NCBI GenBank assembly: GCA_038323375.1
Contig: JBBQGV010000008.1
Location: forward strand, 32,404-96,403
DNA from: JABWAJ01 sp038323375
GTDB lineage: Bacteria > Bacteroidota > Bacteroidia > Chitinophagales > Saprospiraceae
Length of the DNA stretch: 64,000 bases
Direction of reading: 5' to 3'
In this document: positions 33,765 to 44,200 of the stretch, in pieces
How the letters are laid out: each line of letters begins with the position of its first letter
Numbering within the stretch: position 1 is the stretch's first letter
Notes under the pieces: generated by a model
Seen by the model: only the letters and a program-made list of their open reading frames with translations
The model's database searches: none
Told to the model about the DNA's origin: nothing
Made by a program: the position numbers and the translations under genes

Positions 33765-34667
33765 TCATTGCGTCACGATGGCGACTTTATAATCATTGCT
33801 CACCGTAATCCGGGTGATGCTGAAAATATTGTACAAATACAAATCGGCGATTTCAATCCAGTCCTGGTCTTTGCGGCGGTCAAACTTGTACAATTTACTG
33901 CCACGTCCTGCCAGGAAGGTGCCATCGGGCATGATGCCAAAATCTTCGCAGCCTGTCAGCATGTTTACGATGGGCGTTGCCGGTTTGCTTAGTTGGTATG
34001 GATTTTTTTCCATCAGCATCCAGGTGTCGCCCAAGTCGCTTTTTTGAACAAAAGCTAAGTTGCGGTTGGTCATTTGCATCAAACACCGGCCAATATTGGT
34101 TGCAACCGGCGTCACTTTATCGGTTCGGATGTCGGCAATTCCAAGGAAATTATTCGGACTATCCAGCACATACACCGCCGCCTGGGATCCATTTAACCAG
34201 GTGTAGTAGCCTATTTTTTCGGTGTATTTGAAAACCGCTTTGCCACCGTGCGAACGATCCAGCGGATACTGCCACAGGTATTGGAGGGTATCCCGCCCGT
34301 TTACTTGCTGGCGCAACACCGAAAAATTGTAGTAATCGGGCATGCGCATCGGCGAAAACTCATTTTCTGGCGTATCGGTCACGCGCAGCTTGGTTTTTTT
34401 ATCCAAATCGAACAAATAGATGTCGGTTTGGTTGCTGTTTGGCATTTTTGCAGTGATGTATAGCTCGTTGTTGCTGAAAAACGACGGCTGGTTGTTGTAG
34501 CCCAACTCGTTGAAGTAAGTCAGGTAGCGTGGTTTGGAAACCGTCCATGCCGTATCGGCGACGCGTTTCAGGTCGAAAACATAGACGTTGGCTTTGGACA
34601 ATTGCGCAAACGCGACCTGGGCAAGACATGCCATTCCAAAAACAGAAAATAATAGCCTCTTGAACAT
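33765..34667 (-). CDS. Exported beta-propeller-like protein of unknown function
   Basis: 300 residues. Signal peptide LLFSVFGMACLAQVAFAQ followed by WD40/TolB-like strands (VYVFDLKRVADTAWTVSKP, ITAKMPNSNQTDIYLFDLDK, LRVTDTPENEFSPMRMPD), each ~40-50 residues, as in PD40 propellers. No sorting domain, so probably periplasmic. It ends IFSITRITVSNDYKVAIVTQ. A promoter is visible just upstream (34684-34716). I do not recognise a specific family. Confidence 0.78.
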   Translation of the reverse strand: MFKRLLFSVFGMACLAQVAFAQLSKANVYVFDLKRVADTAWTVSKPRYLTYFNELGYNNQPSFFSNNELYITAKMPNSNQTDIYLFDLDKKTKLRVTDTPENEFSPMRMPDYYNFSVLRQQVNGRDTLQYLWQYPLDRSHGGKAVFKYTEKIGYYTWLNGSQAAVYVLDSPNNFLGIADIRTDKVTPVATNIGRCLMQMTNRNLAFVQKSDLGDTWMLMEKNPYQLSKPATPIVNMLTGCEDFGIMPDGTFLAGRGSKLYKFDRRKDQDWIEIADLYLYNIFSITRITVSNDYKVAIVTQ

Positions 34668-34683
34668 CTTTCCGGTTTTTGAG

Positions 34684-34716
34684 CAAAGATAGGTAAAAAA
34701 ACATTCAGGCGACCAA
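34684..34716 (-). promoter_or_regulatory. Promoter of the propeller-like protein gene
   Basis: Minus strand: TTGG (34716-34713), 21-nt spacer, TATCTTTG (34691-34684), leader ~12-16 nt. The -33 element sits in the loop of the terminator of the upstream gene. Confidence 0.6.
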
Positions 34717-34738
34717 GTTGCCCTGATCGCCTGAATGT
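34695..34738 (-). terminator. Rho-independent terminator of the large Kazal/SdrD-like gene
   Basis: Perfect 12-bp stem ACATTCAGGCGA (34738-34727 on the minus strand) and TCGCCTGAATGT (34712-34701), 14-nt loop, then seven T on the minus strand. It lies 36 nt after the stop at 34774. Confidence 0.92.
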
Positions 34739-34773
34739 CATATTGCCAATAAGCCCGTTTGCGGGCAGGCTTA

Positions 34774-37700
34774 TTATTCCACTTTTACAAAGCGCTGCTG
34801 CACAAACACGCCGTCCGTGTAGCGCAACTGCACAGAATAAGCGCCGGCGGGCAAGCCGCTGATGTCAATGGCAACCGGCGCACCGTTCAAGTGGTATTGT
34901 TTCAAAGGCATCACACGCCCATCGGCATGCAGGATGCTGAGGTCGCAGAATCCGGTTTTACTGGAAGCCACAAATAACCTGTTGCTGGCCGGAACCGGGA
35001 ATACACGAAGGGTAATGTCTCCGTCCAAAATATCCTGAACAAAGATCTCAGCTATGTTGCTGAAGATTGGAATGCCCATAGAATTGGTGGCAATGACCCG
35101 GTAGCGGTTAACACCCGAATTGGTCTGCTCGTCCAGAAAATCGTACTTTGCCAATCCTTCGCTGAAAGGCAAAGTTGCTATGGTTTTTGAAGCGCCATCT
35201 TCGTAAATTTCCAGCAAGGAGAAAAACTCGAAGCCCCGATCTGCGATCAGGCCCCAGTCCAATTGCACCCTAAAATTTTCAAGGAGCGTTGCCTGAAGGT
35301 TCAACCTGGGATCCTGGAACAACATCATGGAGTCGCAGACGCCCGGAGTCCAAATCGTGACCCCGGCATTGCTGGCGCGGCAGATATTGGAATAAGTAAC
35401 GTCGTTGCACCCGCATACCGGAAAAAATTCCAGTGTGCAAGGAAGGCTGCTCACCAAAGCTGGGTCGGGGCAGAGGAAATCAGACAGGCTGTCGCACGGC
35501 GGTAATTCGATGCAATGGGTCGCATAACAACAGGTAATGTCTATGGAGTCCTGAATGACTTGTCTTAACACAATGTCAAAGCAAAAATCGCTGATTGGGC
35601 CTGCACTCCCGTCAATTACAATGGATATCGGAATGGAAGTGCCGCCCGGCGGGAAAGCAGGGATGGTCGGAATGGTAATCACGTCCGGTGTTATGTTGGT
35701 ATTGCCGGATGGTATTTCTACAATACCAATGGTATTTACCGGGAACGGCGAAAAGTTTTGCACCTGGAAAGTATAGACGTATTCCTGCGTCACCACCCCA
35801 TTCGCGTCAACGGTTGTGAGACAAGTCAATGTGTCGTTGATGACGGTGAGGCAGAACGGGCAATAAATCGCCAGGGTATCCGTACAAATCACCGTGCTGT
35901 CGGCACCAATCCAATTAATGGCAATGTAGATGGAATCGGTTGACGTGGTTCCCTCCACGCAAAAATCGAACAGGTTGTAACCGATGTCGTTCGGAACCAT
36001 GCCACTGTTGTGGGTCCAGAGCAAGTCCGTATTCGTGACGAGGTGCGTCACATTCCAGCCGTCGAGCAGCGCAGGTAAGGTAATCAACCCGTTGAAGGTG
36101 ATTCCAGGTGTTAAAATAGTTGTTTGTATGGATTGGAATAGCGTCGGATCAAGGGTAAAGGTATCCGTGATGATCAGTTCAAAACAACATTCCACGGCCT
36201 GAACGTCCGAAACGGGAACAATATCTGCATCCACATAAGGACAGGGGTCGCAGAGCGGGAAAGCAATGCAGGTATCAATTTCGGCACAACAGAGGCGTTC
36301 TTCAGGCCCGTCGTGCGCAGAGAGGATAAAGCAAAGCGAATCGCCGAATAAATCCTGATTCGTTTGAATCCAGAACATCAGCATGGTCGTATCTCCCGGC
36401 GCTAACGCAGGGGAAAGGATAAACTCAGGGGGATTAGGAATATAGGTCGCACCAGGTATCGGCGGTGTGATGTTAAATTTTATAAAGCCTACCGAAAAGT
36501 CTGCTGCTGCCGGGTTCGATACATTGACAATGTATTTATACCCCAAAGAATCGCAAACGAGCGTGTCACTCACGATATACAGACAAGTCTGCTCCGGTTC
36601 GCAAAATACGGGAATCGTGTCTGTACAAAAGACCTGGTAAGCAGCATCTAAATAGTTGACTAAGATGTATTGCGGTGTGGCATTGATGTCCTCAACGCAG
36701 AGGCCGTTTACCAGATTAGTAACGGCTGGCATGGGCACAAAACCCGATGGTACAAAGGTGACGTTGTTGGCACCAAAGTTGGGGGTGATCAACCCAGGGC
36801 CGGGAGTATAGGTATTGTTGAAGGTCACCCCGTCCAATCCTACCAATTCCACACCATACACGGTTTCGCTGCCGTTGTTGGTATAGTCGAGGATCAGGCA
36901 GCAGTGGCCGTCAATGCTTTGGGTCGGTGTGATGACGAGGTCGAATAATTCGTCGCAGCCGTTGTCGAAGCGACAAGGACAATCAAAGACCTCAACATCG
37001 CCTACGTAGGCTTTGTCGCCGCCGTCATTTATTCCTTCATTGTCAATAATGATGCCGTTGAGACCCACAAAATCAGCAGGATCAGCACCACAACACGTGG
37101 GCTGTAAATTGCCGGAAGCGGGAAGAATGGAATACCCATAAACTGCGGGTGACGGAAAATTCAGCGCATCGCCGGAGGCAGTAATAAAAGGTTCACACTC
37201 ATCGGACAGAGGGGCATCTCCCGGAAAACTTTCGTAAGCGTAATCAATACCGCCAGCTGAATTTTTACCTGTTCCGTATCCACCAACATAAATTTGCTGC
37301 GGTGATCCCCAACTTCCGGTAGAACCGAAATACTGAAAAACCCTTGCATTGTGGGTATAAGAATAATTAATTCCCCGTTCAGCTATAAGCATCCTGACGC
37401 CATCCTGTGAAAATGCAATATCCGCAATATCATAATTGCCTGAAAATGAGAATTCAAATTGTTCGGAGGCAGCAGGAATTGTACCTGCGCCAGTTAGTAG
37501 AATCGAGTAGATCCTCACCGTACCTGCTGAAGGAGGAGCAGAAAAGTAGAGCCTGTTTTCTAATTTGTTGTAACCAATCCCCCAAAAGCGCCAGGAAGCA
37601 AGACTACCGGGCGCAAAAGAAGTTACGTCATAATTTTGAATGACCTGCCCGGGAGTAGCATGGCCTGCATCACCGATCACGACAATGTTGCCATCCGACA

Positions 37701-39108
37701 AGTTCGTCGCATACAAAAAGCCATTTCCATTCGAGCAGATATTGCCCAATCCGGTATTGTTATTCAACACGTTGGTGGTTCCAACTGTAGTTGCCGGCGC
37801 TGCAAAAGTTAGTCCGGATACAGTACCGGTATAAGGTTCTATCCGATAAATCAGCGGTTTGCCATTCGCAATACTGAATACATCTGAGTAAGTAGGAATG
37901 GTGGCAGCGGATACGTAAAGATTAAACTCTTCGTCCAGCGCAATTCCGAAAATTTCTCCTAACGTCGTAATGTCCCAATTAGGTTTGCTGATGTCTATTG
38001 GAACCCAGGGTGTTCCAACGCCCACCGGAGCTAAGGATCGGTCTCTTATATCTTTCACCGCCAGTACTTTAGTGCCGTGTCGCTCAGATCCAAACGTACT
38101 GGCAGCCATCCCACACTTAAATATTTTCCGCAGCGGTTGCCCATAAAAAGGCCCGGGCCTGCGAAATTCATTAACCGGAAGAATAACATCGTAAGTCGTA
38201 GGCGTGGTGGGCGTATAATCTTCAGGGTTGAACAGCGCCTGCACCCTGTATTCTCCTGGCGGGATGCCAATAAAGCTGTAAACGCCTTTGCTGTCGGAGA
38301 CGGAAGTGGCAAGCACCAGTCCCTGCAAATTCAACAACTGCACCGGTATGCCGCCAAGGGGCGGTTCTGTAAGCGGGTCATTCAGGCCATCGGCATTGAG
38401 GTCAAAACAAATGACGTCAATGATAGACCCAAAGCCTACCATAGGGCGACGTACAAAACGAATGTTATTCACAATTTGCCCCTGCATCAATCCAACATCC
38501 AGAGAAGGCCCGGATACCCATTCTGTGTTGGGAATATTGGCCACCATGCTTACAACGTAGCTGTCCGAGGGCAATCGGGTAAACCGAAACATCCCCTGTG
38601 CATCGGTATTGATGGTAACCGATCCTCCAACGCCGTCAACAAGTGTGACTGGGAAATCCACTAAGCAAGGTTCAAAGATGTCCCGAAGGCCATTGGCATT
38701 CAAATCAATGAAAGCGCTGCCTGCAATAACGCCCAACAGGCTCAAGTCGGTTACACAGACATCAACATCCACTATAGATTGGTCAACGGGTACGGTCACA
38801 GTTTGAGTGGCCGGATTGGGTTCGAGGTTGGGCGAACCGGTTTGCGTCAACAAAATATAGTCTCCGGCTACCAGGCCGCAAAACAAATAAAACCCGGTAT
38901 CGTTGGTGATCTGTTCTGTTACAATACCGGTGCTGCTGATCAGAACCATCGTAACGCCAGGAATACCAGCTTCTCCGGGATCCTGAACGCAATCGAGGTC
39001 AAGGTCATTGTATACCGTTCCTAATAGGCAATCCTGCGCCGAAGCGCTTGTAACAGCCATGATCGTCATCATGGCCAGCGTTAGTTGAAATAGTAGCTTT
39101 TTTTTCAT
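34774..39108 (-). CDS. Large surface protein: SdrD-B-like domains, propeller, Kazal-like module, type IX sorting domain
   Basis: 1444 residues. Signal peptide LLFQLTLAMMTIMAVTSASA; three SdrD-B/CNA-B-like domains (~27-115, 130-220, 235-320) with VYNDLDLDCVQDPGEAGIPG and FIDLNANGLRDIFEP; a propeller-like segment (~345-700) with IFGIALDEEFNLYVSA; three or four Cys-rich beta modules (~730-1240) of the type CCFELIITDTF ... ICTDTLAIYCPFC; a Kazal-like module (~1250-1300) with FFPVCGCNDVTYSNICRASN; and a sorting domain (~1365-1444, LRVFPVPASNRLFV). The Kazal fold often inhibits serine proteases. Surface-exposed cargo of the type IX system; adhesion or protease inhibition is inferred. The next gene encodes a shorter relative. 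Confidence 0.88.
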   Translation of the reverse strand: MKKKLLFQLTLAMMTIMAVTSASAQDCLLGTVYNDLDLDCVQDPGEAGIPGVTMVLISSTGIVTEQITNDTGFYLFCGLVAGDYILLTQTGSPNLEPNPATQTVTVPVDQSIVDVDVCVTDLSLLGVIAGSAFIDLNANGLRDIFEPCLVDFPVTLVDGVGGSVTINTDAQGMFRFTRLPSDSYVVSMVANIPNTEWVSGPSLDVGLMQGQIVNNIRFVRRPMVGFGSIIDVICFDLNADGLNDPLTEPPLGGIPVQLLNLQGLVLATSVSDSKGVYSFIGIPPGEYRVQALFNPEDYTPTTPTTYDVILPVNEFRRPGPFYGQPLRKIFKCGMAASTFGSERHGTKVLAVKDIRDRSLAPVGVGTPWVPIDISKPNWDITTLGEIFGIALDEEFNLYVSAATIPTYSDVFSIANGKPLIYRIEPYTGTVSGLTFAAPATTVGTTNVLNNNTGLGNICSNGNGFLYATNLSDGNIVVIGDAGHATPGQVIQNYDVTSFAPGSLASWRFWGIGYNKLENRLYFSAPPSAGTVRIYSILLTGAGTIPAASEQFEFSFSGNYDIADIAFSQDGVRMLIAERGINYSYTHNARVFQYFGSTGSWGSPQQIYVGGYGTGKNSAGGIDYAYESFPGDAPLSDECEPFITASGDALNFPSPAVYGYSILPASGNLQPTCCGADPADFVGLNGIIIDNEGINDGGDKAYVGDVEVFDCPCRFDNGCDELFDLVITPTQSIDGHCCLILDYTNNGSETVYGVELVGLDGVTFNNTYTPGPGLITPNFGANNVTFVPSGFVPMPAVTNLVNGLCVEDINATPQYILVNYLDAAYQVFCTDTIPVFCEPEQTCLYIVSDTLVCDSLGYKYIVNVSNPAAADFSVGFIKFNITPPIPGATYIPNPPEFILSPALAPGDTTMLMFWIQTNQDLFGDSLCFILSAHDGPEERLCCAEIDTCIAFPLCDPCPYVDADIVPVSDVQAVECCFELIITDTFTLDPTLFQSIQTTILTPGITFNGLITLPALLDGWNVTHLVTNTDLLWTHNSGMVPNDIGYNLFDFCVEGTTSTDSIYIAINWIGADSTVICTDTLAIYCPFCLTVINDTLTCLTTVDANGVVTQEYVYTFQVQNFSPFPVNTIGIVEIPSGNTNITPDVITIPTIPAFPPGGTSIPISIVIDGSAGPISDFCFDIVLRQVIQDSIDITCCYATHCIELPPCDSLSDFLCPDPALVSSLPCTLEFFPVCGCNDVTYSNICRASNAGVTIWTPGVCDSMMLFQDPRLNLQATLLENFRVQLDWGLIADRGFEFFSLLEIYEDGASKTIATLPFSEGLAKYDFLDEQTNSGVNRYRVIATNSMGIPIFSNIAEIFVQDILDGDITLRVFPVPASNRLFVASSKTGFCDLSILHADGRVMPLKQYHLNGAPVAIDISGLPAGAYSVQLRYTDGVFVQQRFVKVE

Positions 39109-39151
39109 GGCATTGGTTTTGAATCATTTAAAACTTGTGTTGTTCATTTTT

Positions 39152-39183
39152 CAAAAGTAACGGTTCGTACGGTTCGTCGTGAA
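39152..39183 (-). promoter_or_regulatory. Probable promoter of the 1444-residue surface protein gene
   Basis: Minus strand: TTC (39183-39181), 21-nt spacer, TACTTTTG (39159-39152). The -7 box is a full TAnnTTTG match; the -33 box is one base off TTG. The spacer holds a GGTTCGTAC/GGTTCGTCG direct repeat (plus-strand 39172-39179). Confidence 0.45.
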
Positions 39184-39194
39184 TTCGCGTTGGC

Positions 39195-41027
39195 TTACAT
39201 TTTCACAAAGCGCTGAACGACTATTGTGCCATCATTCCGGCGCAGGCGCAACAGGTACACGCCGGGATGTAAAGTACTGATGTCTATTTGCAATGCCTGA
39301 TCCCGCACAAAGTGCCGCGATTCAGATTTGCGCATACTCCCATCTGCATTGATCAGAGATAGCGCTGCTTCGCCTTCGTATTCCGCTGTAATCCGGAGCT
39401 GGTTGCCGGCCGGATTGGGCCAAACATGCCAGTGTCCTGCAATTGCTGTTTCAGTAAGATCGGTGATCAAAAAATCGTCCACATTGCTAAATACCGGCTT
39501 CCCCGGGTAGGTCACCCCGACAATCCTGTATAGGTTCAATCCGGCACCGGGAGTCGGGTCGAGAAAAGAAAAAGTTAGACCCGAAACGACCGCCAATGTA
39601 ACCCAAAGCCCGCCGGACAACCGCCGCTGGACGATAAAAAAACGATAGCTGACATTGCCCTGGCCGGTAGTCCAGTCGAGTTGTGCCTGGGCGCCTATCG
39701 GGGTGACATTCAGTGAAATAGTGCCTGCCGGCGGATCGTGGCATTCCCCGGGCGTCCAGCTTTCCACCCCACTCCAGTTCAGCGCTGCGCAATCGTTCAC
39801 GTAGGTCATGCTGTCGCAGCCGCAGACCAATTCTATTTCAGCCGGGCACTCATAATCCCAGTTGATATGGCTGCTGTCAACGCAGGGGCAATCAAACAGC
39901 AAAGTATCGCAATAGGTGAGCGTGGGTTCCGGGTAGCAGTCTACGCCGTTGGCGTCCTGCCGCGTTACAGTCATACACAATTCGTAGTTGGTACCGCCCA
40001 AAAAGCTGAAGACGATCGGGATATTGCCTTGCGAGACGCCGCCAATACTCGTTCCGGCGCTTAAATTCAATAAGCGCCATTGTACCAGGTCGCAATTGCT
40101 CAACTTGTCGCCGGAAACAATCAAAGAATCGGCTTCGCAATCCGCAGCGACGTTAAATCCCGCTGCAACATCTGCTTCAAATTGACCAAAATCCGTGCAG
40201 CAACGGTCGCATTCCGGCCCTTCAAAACAGTGCGTAATCGTGCAGCATTCGACATTCCCAACGCCTTCGAGGTGCCGGCTTGATGTCGCATCAAAACAGA
40301 TGGACGCCTGATCTTCTGCTCCGCTTCGCAAGGTTAAACTCAGGGTTTGCGAGTCTCCGGGAGCAAGCAACGGCAGCAGCGAAAATGCATCTTCCACAAT
40401 CAGATCCTGCCCCGGGGGCTCCGTGATGCGCAGGCTGTTGACATTAAATTCAGAATGATTGGTGAATTGAAAAATATACTGGCTGTTGCTGTCTGCCAGA
40501 CAAGTAAGGCTTTCTGGTTCTATTTCTAAGCAACGGCTGCAGGGCAACTCCAGGGTATCGGTGCATATCCGGATGTTGTTGACCATCCAGGATACGACAA
40601 TTTTAGCCGGTTCAGTGGTCACATCGCCTGAGATGCAAAAATCAAAGAGCGGTGTATTGCCAATGGGTAAGGAGCCGCTTGCCCGTTCCCAGATCAGCCC
40701 TTGGGGAGCTGAAAAATAGTAGTACCAGCCTCCCGAAAGGTCATATTGGATGGCACTGTACAATACGCCCGGCGTGATCAGCACGGTTTCAACAGCCGTA
40801 TACCCGTTTCCTGGCTCGAGAGACAATTGCAGGCTATAACAACAATTGGAACTGTTGACTTCCGTCAGGGTAGCATCGGCACTGGGACAGGTTGTTAAAA
40901 ACATGGCAGAAGGGATTTTTTCTTCGGGTATTGAACTTGCGAACGCTGCAAAAGCACAGCAAAACGGCCAGATCAACTGTATTCGCAAATCTGTAATCCC
41001 CATTTTTTTTTTTATAGTGCTGTTCAT
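39195..41027 (-). CDS. Kazal-module surface protein with type IX sorting domain (paralogue)
   Basis: 610 residues. Signal sequence WPFCCAFAAFASS; start at 41027, with the ATG at 41003 possible. The Cys-rich beta modules CCYSLQLSLEPGNGYTAVET and CFDATSSRHLEG match the C-terminal half of the 1444-residue neighbour in order, followed by a Kazal-like VCGCDSMTYVNDCAALNWSG (~405-435) and a sorting domain (~535-610, HVWPNPAGNQLRI). The SdrD-B and propeller parts are missing. The 86-nt spacing and same strand point to a tandem duplication with domain loss. Exported, probably surface-bound; function unknown. Confidence 0.85.
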   Translation of the reverse strand: MNSTIKKKMGITDLRIQLIWPFCCAFAAFASSIPEEKIPSAMFLTTCPSADATLTEVNSSNCCYSLQLSLEPGNGYTAVETVLITPGVLYSAIQYDLSGGWYYYFSAPQGLIWERASGSLPIGNTPLFDFCISGDVTTEPAKIVVSWMVNNIRICTDTLELPCSRCLEIEPESLTCLADSNSQYIFQFTNHSEFNVNSLRITEPPGQDLIVEDAFSLLPLLAPGDSQTLSLTLRSGAEDQASICFDATSSRHLEGVGNVECCTITHCFEGPECDRCCTDFGQFEADVAAGFNVAADCEADSLIVSGDKLSNCDLVQWRLLNLSAGTSIGGVSQGNIPIVFSFLGGTNYELCMTVTRQDANGVDCYPEPTLTYCDTLLFDCPCVDSSHINWDYECPAEIELVCGCDSMTYVNDCAALNWSGVESWTPGECHDPPAGTISLNVTPIGAQAQLDWTTGQGNVSYRFFIVQRRLSGGLWVTLAVVSGLTFSFLDPTPGAGLNLYRIVGVTYPGKPVFSNVDDFLITDLTETAIAGHWHVWPNPAGNQLRITAEYEGEAALSLINADGSMRKSESRHFVRDQALQIDISTLHPGVYLLRLRRNDGTIVVQRFVKM

Positions 41028-41248
41028 CTACTGGAGTCCTTTTTATGTGCTCCGGTAAGTCTTCCCGGCAACTATCACCAGCAAACTATCGCTGCTCTTT
41101 TTGGATAAGCCAAAAAAGTGTGCCTTGTGACAGGATCAGGCATAAACAAATATACGGAAAGCTCAGCATTGCATCCTATATAATGATATATGGTAGGTTT
41201 TTTCTGAAATTCGGTAAAGATTTCCCCTAAGATGACGGGTAAATATGG

Positions 41249-44200
41249 TTATGGAACTAAGTTAATCATCCTGCCTGCCCAAAACGATCCTTCTCCCTGC
41301 ACCTGCACCTGGTAAATTCCGGAAGGCAAACCGGTCAGGTCTAATTCAAAACGCGGGTTCCTGAAGCGATCCTGTAAGACGACTTGCCCCTGTGCATTCA
41401 CCAAAGAGACGATGACCTCTGTGAACATTAATTCGCTGTTGGATTCAAACACACAATACCCCTGTGCTGGATTGGGGAACAAGCGCCAGCCAGCCTGATT
41501 GTCTGCCGGCAAAGTCAGGCTTCGGATCACGGAATAATCCTCCTGTCCGTCGTGATCCAATTGCCGCAGCCGGTAATAAACCGGCAAACCTTTGGGCGTT
41601 TCCAGGTCAGTGAAATGATAATCGGTCCGGCTGTGCCCATCACCTTGGGCGGGAATCCACGCAATAGGCAAAAAAGTTTCAGTTTGTGCGGTTTGCCGCT
41701 GCACTTCAAAACCTGCGTTGTTCGATTCCGACGCAGTCGCCCAACTCAACCGAGCCTGCTGCTCCACCGCTTCTACCTGAAACTCCAGCCACTCTACCGG
41801 CAAAATGCCGGAATATGCTGTGGGGCAGACCCGAATACCCCAGGTACTTAGCTGGCCGCCGTCCTCATTCTGTAAATCTTCTATACGCAGCGTCCAGACT
41901 CCGTTAATTTCCTGACCATTTAGGCTGTTCAAGGTGCCAACAGGCCGGTAAGTGCCTCCGCCAACGGGCGGACAGGGTAGGGTAGAGGTAGCCGCCTGCG
42001 CGTCGTAGTTGAGGTTGAAGTTGTCCTGATCCATACAGGGCTGGTCAAACAAAAGTATTTCGGTATTATTTGGACTGACTAAAGTGATGCGCAGATCGCT
42101 TATCCAGGAATGCGTTCCGCTCAAACCCACCACATTCACATCCGTTAACGTGCCGTTTTCCGTGATGGTGAGCGTGGAATTCACAACCGGCATGCCAATT
42201 CCAGAAATGGAAACCGGGACATTTACGCTGTTAAAAACGAGGCAGGGAACCGTTGTGAAGCTTCGGATGGCAGACCAGGCGCCAGTACCGCCGCAGATTC
42301 CCAAACCCCTTACCCGCCAATAATGCTGCGTTCCTCCAGGCAGTTCAACGCTGACTGGCGCAGTCGTGCCAAAACTTGTTCCCGAAGCAACAGTGCCCGA
42401 AAAAGCAGGACTCGTTGAAACTTGCCACTCATACCCATTTGCATTGATATCGCCAGTCCAACTCAGGGTGGGAAACAGCACAATATCCGTTGCGTCATTA
42501 GCCGGAGCAGTCAGGGCAATTGCAGCCGGAACCTCCAGAATCGTGAGCAGGATGGGGATGTTTTTGATATTTCCCATGCTTGCACCCGTTACCGTGAGGA
42601 GGTACACTCCGGGCGTCGCCATCGCCAGGTTGCCGATCATGAGCACGGAACTCCCTGTGGGTGCCACTGGGTTGGTGCTGAAAGCAACCGTCGTATTGTC
42701 CGGTGCGCCGCTGACCGACAGCGTAACCGGGTCAGAAAAACCTCCAAAACTCACAATCTCCAGATCGAAATCGGCACTTCCAACCGGGCAAAGCAAGGCG
42801 CTGGAAGGGGTTGCGCCCATCGCAAAATCCGGAGCGCCCAACTGAATCGTGAAATTGGTATTGGAAATATCGAAAAATATATTCCCGGCGCCTTTCACCA
42901 TAACGCGGGCCGTATTGGTAGCGCCAGCAGGCAGGATGACCTGTGCGGAACCATTATTAGGTACACCTGCGGCCAAAGTAACTGGATAGGTGAAGCCCCC
43001 GTCGTACGACAAAAAAATGTCCACATTGGCGCAACTGACGGGTGCCTGATCAGTTAAGGCTACCTCCCAGATAACAGTATGCATTTGACCTTCCGCCCAG
43101 GTAACTGCCGTATTGGGTGCCGTGACCAAAAAAGGACCTGCGGCAGCGTTGACGTTTACAAACAGGTTGTCTTCTTTCGTACAGCCCGCCGTCATATCCG
43201 CAAAATCCCGGACGGTAACCCGAAACTCCAGTGGGCGGGTTACGGAGGACAGCACCTCCCAGGTCGGCGAAACGTTGTTGACCAAATCCTGCAGGCGCGG
43301 AAAATACCGATGCGGCGAGGAAGAAGGAGAGAAAGAGCGGAACATCGGCCCTTGCATATTGGCAGAAGCCGGCGGCATGACCGCCCCGATTTCATTGTCC
43401 CATTGTTCCCAGCAGTAGGTCAGCGGATCGCCATCTGGATCGGTAGCCACGGCAGAAAGGACAAAAGGCGTGGAGATTGGGATGGTGTAGTTGGGCACGT
43501 CATTCACCACCGGCGGATCGTTGTCAAAAGGAATTGGCGTATCGCAGGTGCTTCCTCCCAAGAAACTGACAAAATCCCTGATTTCCTGAAGGTTGACGGC
43601 GTGAAAATAATCGTCGCTATTGCTTTGAATATTGGGGGGGCAAATCCCGGCGTAAGCCATAATGGTGGAACCGCTGCCGGGCTCCATCGCGGTGTTGTTG
43701 TTGCGGTTGTTATCGCAGGAATTGTTAAACGTATGGCGTGCGCCAAACTGGTGCCCCATCTCGTGTGCCACATAATCAATGTAAAAAGGATCTCCAACAG
43801 GCGATGACAAACCGGTTACCCCCCGGGCTTTGCTGGTGCCGCAAGGGCCGTTTAGCGTCGCAACGCCGCCGCCACCGGTGCTGAATACGTGCCCAATATC
43901 GAAATTCGCTGACCCGATCACCAAATTCAGGTTGTTTTGATTCTCCGTGAGCATAGTAACCCCATTGCCATTGGTGTAAGGATCAGTGGCCGGATCGTAA
44001 TAAAAAACGGAAGTTGTTCCGGCAATCAGAACGAGCCGAACCGCAAGCTCCCGTTCGTACACCTGGTTCACCCGGTTGACGGCGATAACCACCGAGGCGA
44101 GGACTGTATCTACATCGGAAGGATCTTCCGCGTTGTGAAAATTGGAATATTCTCCCGTGGTTGCCACCGCTAAGCGGTAGGATCGGAAGACGCAGTCGCC

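Noticed and set aside
41710..41740. T-loop-like GTTCGATTCCGAC within the metalloprotease gene
   Set aside because: It lies in a well-supported coding region and no tRNA arms surround it.
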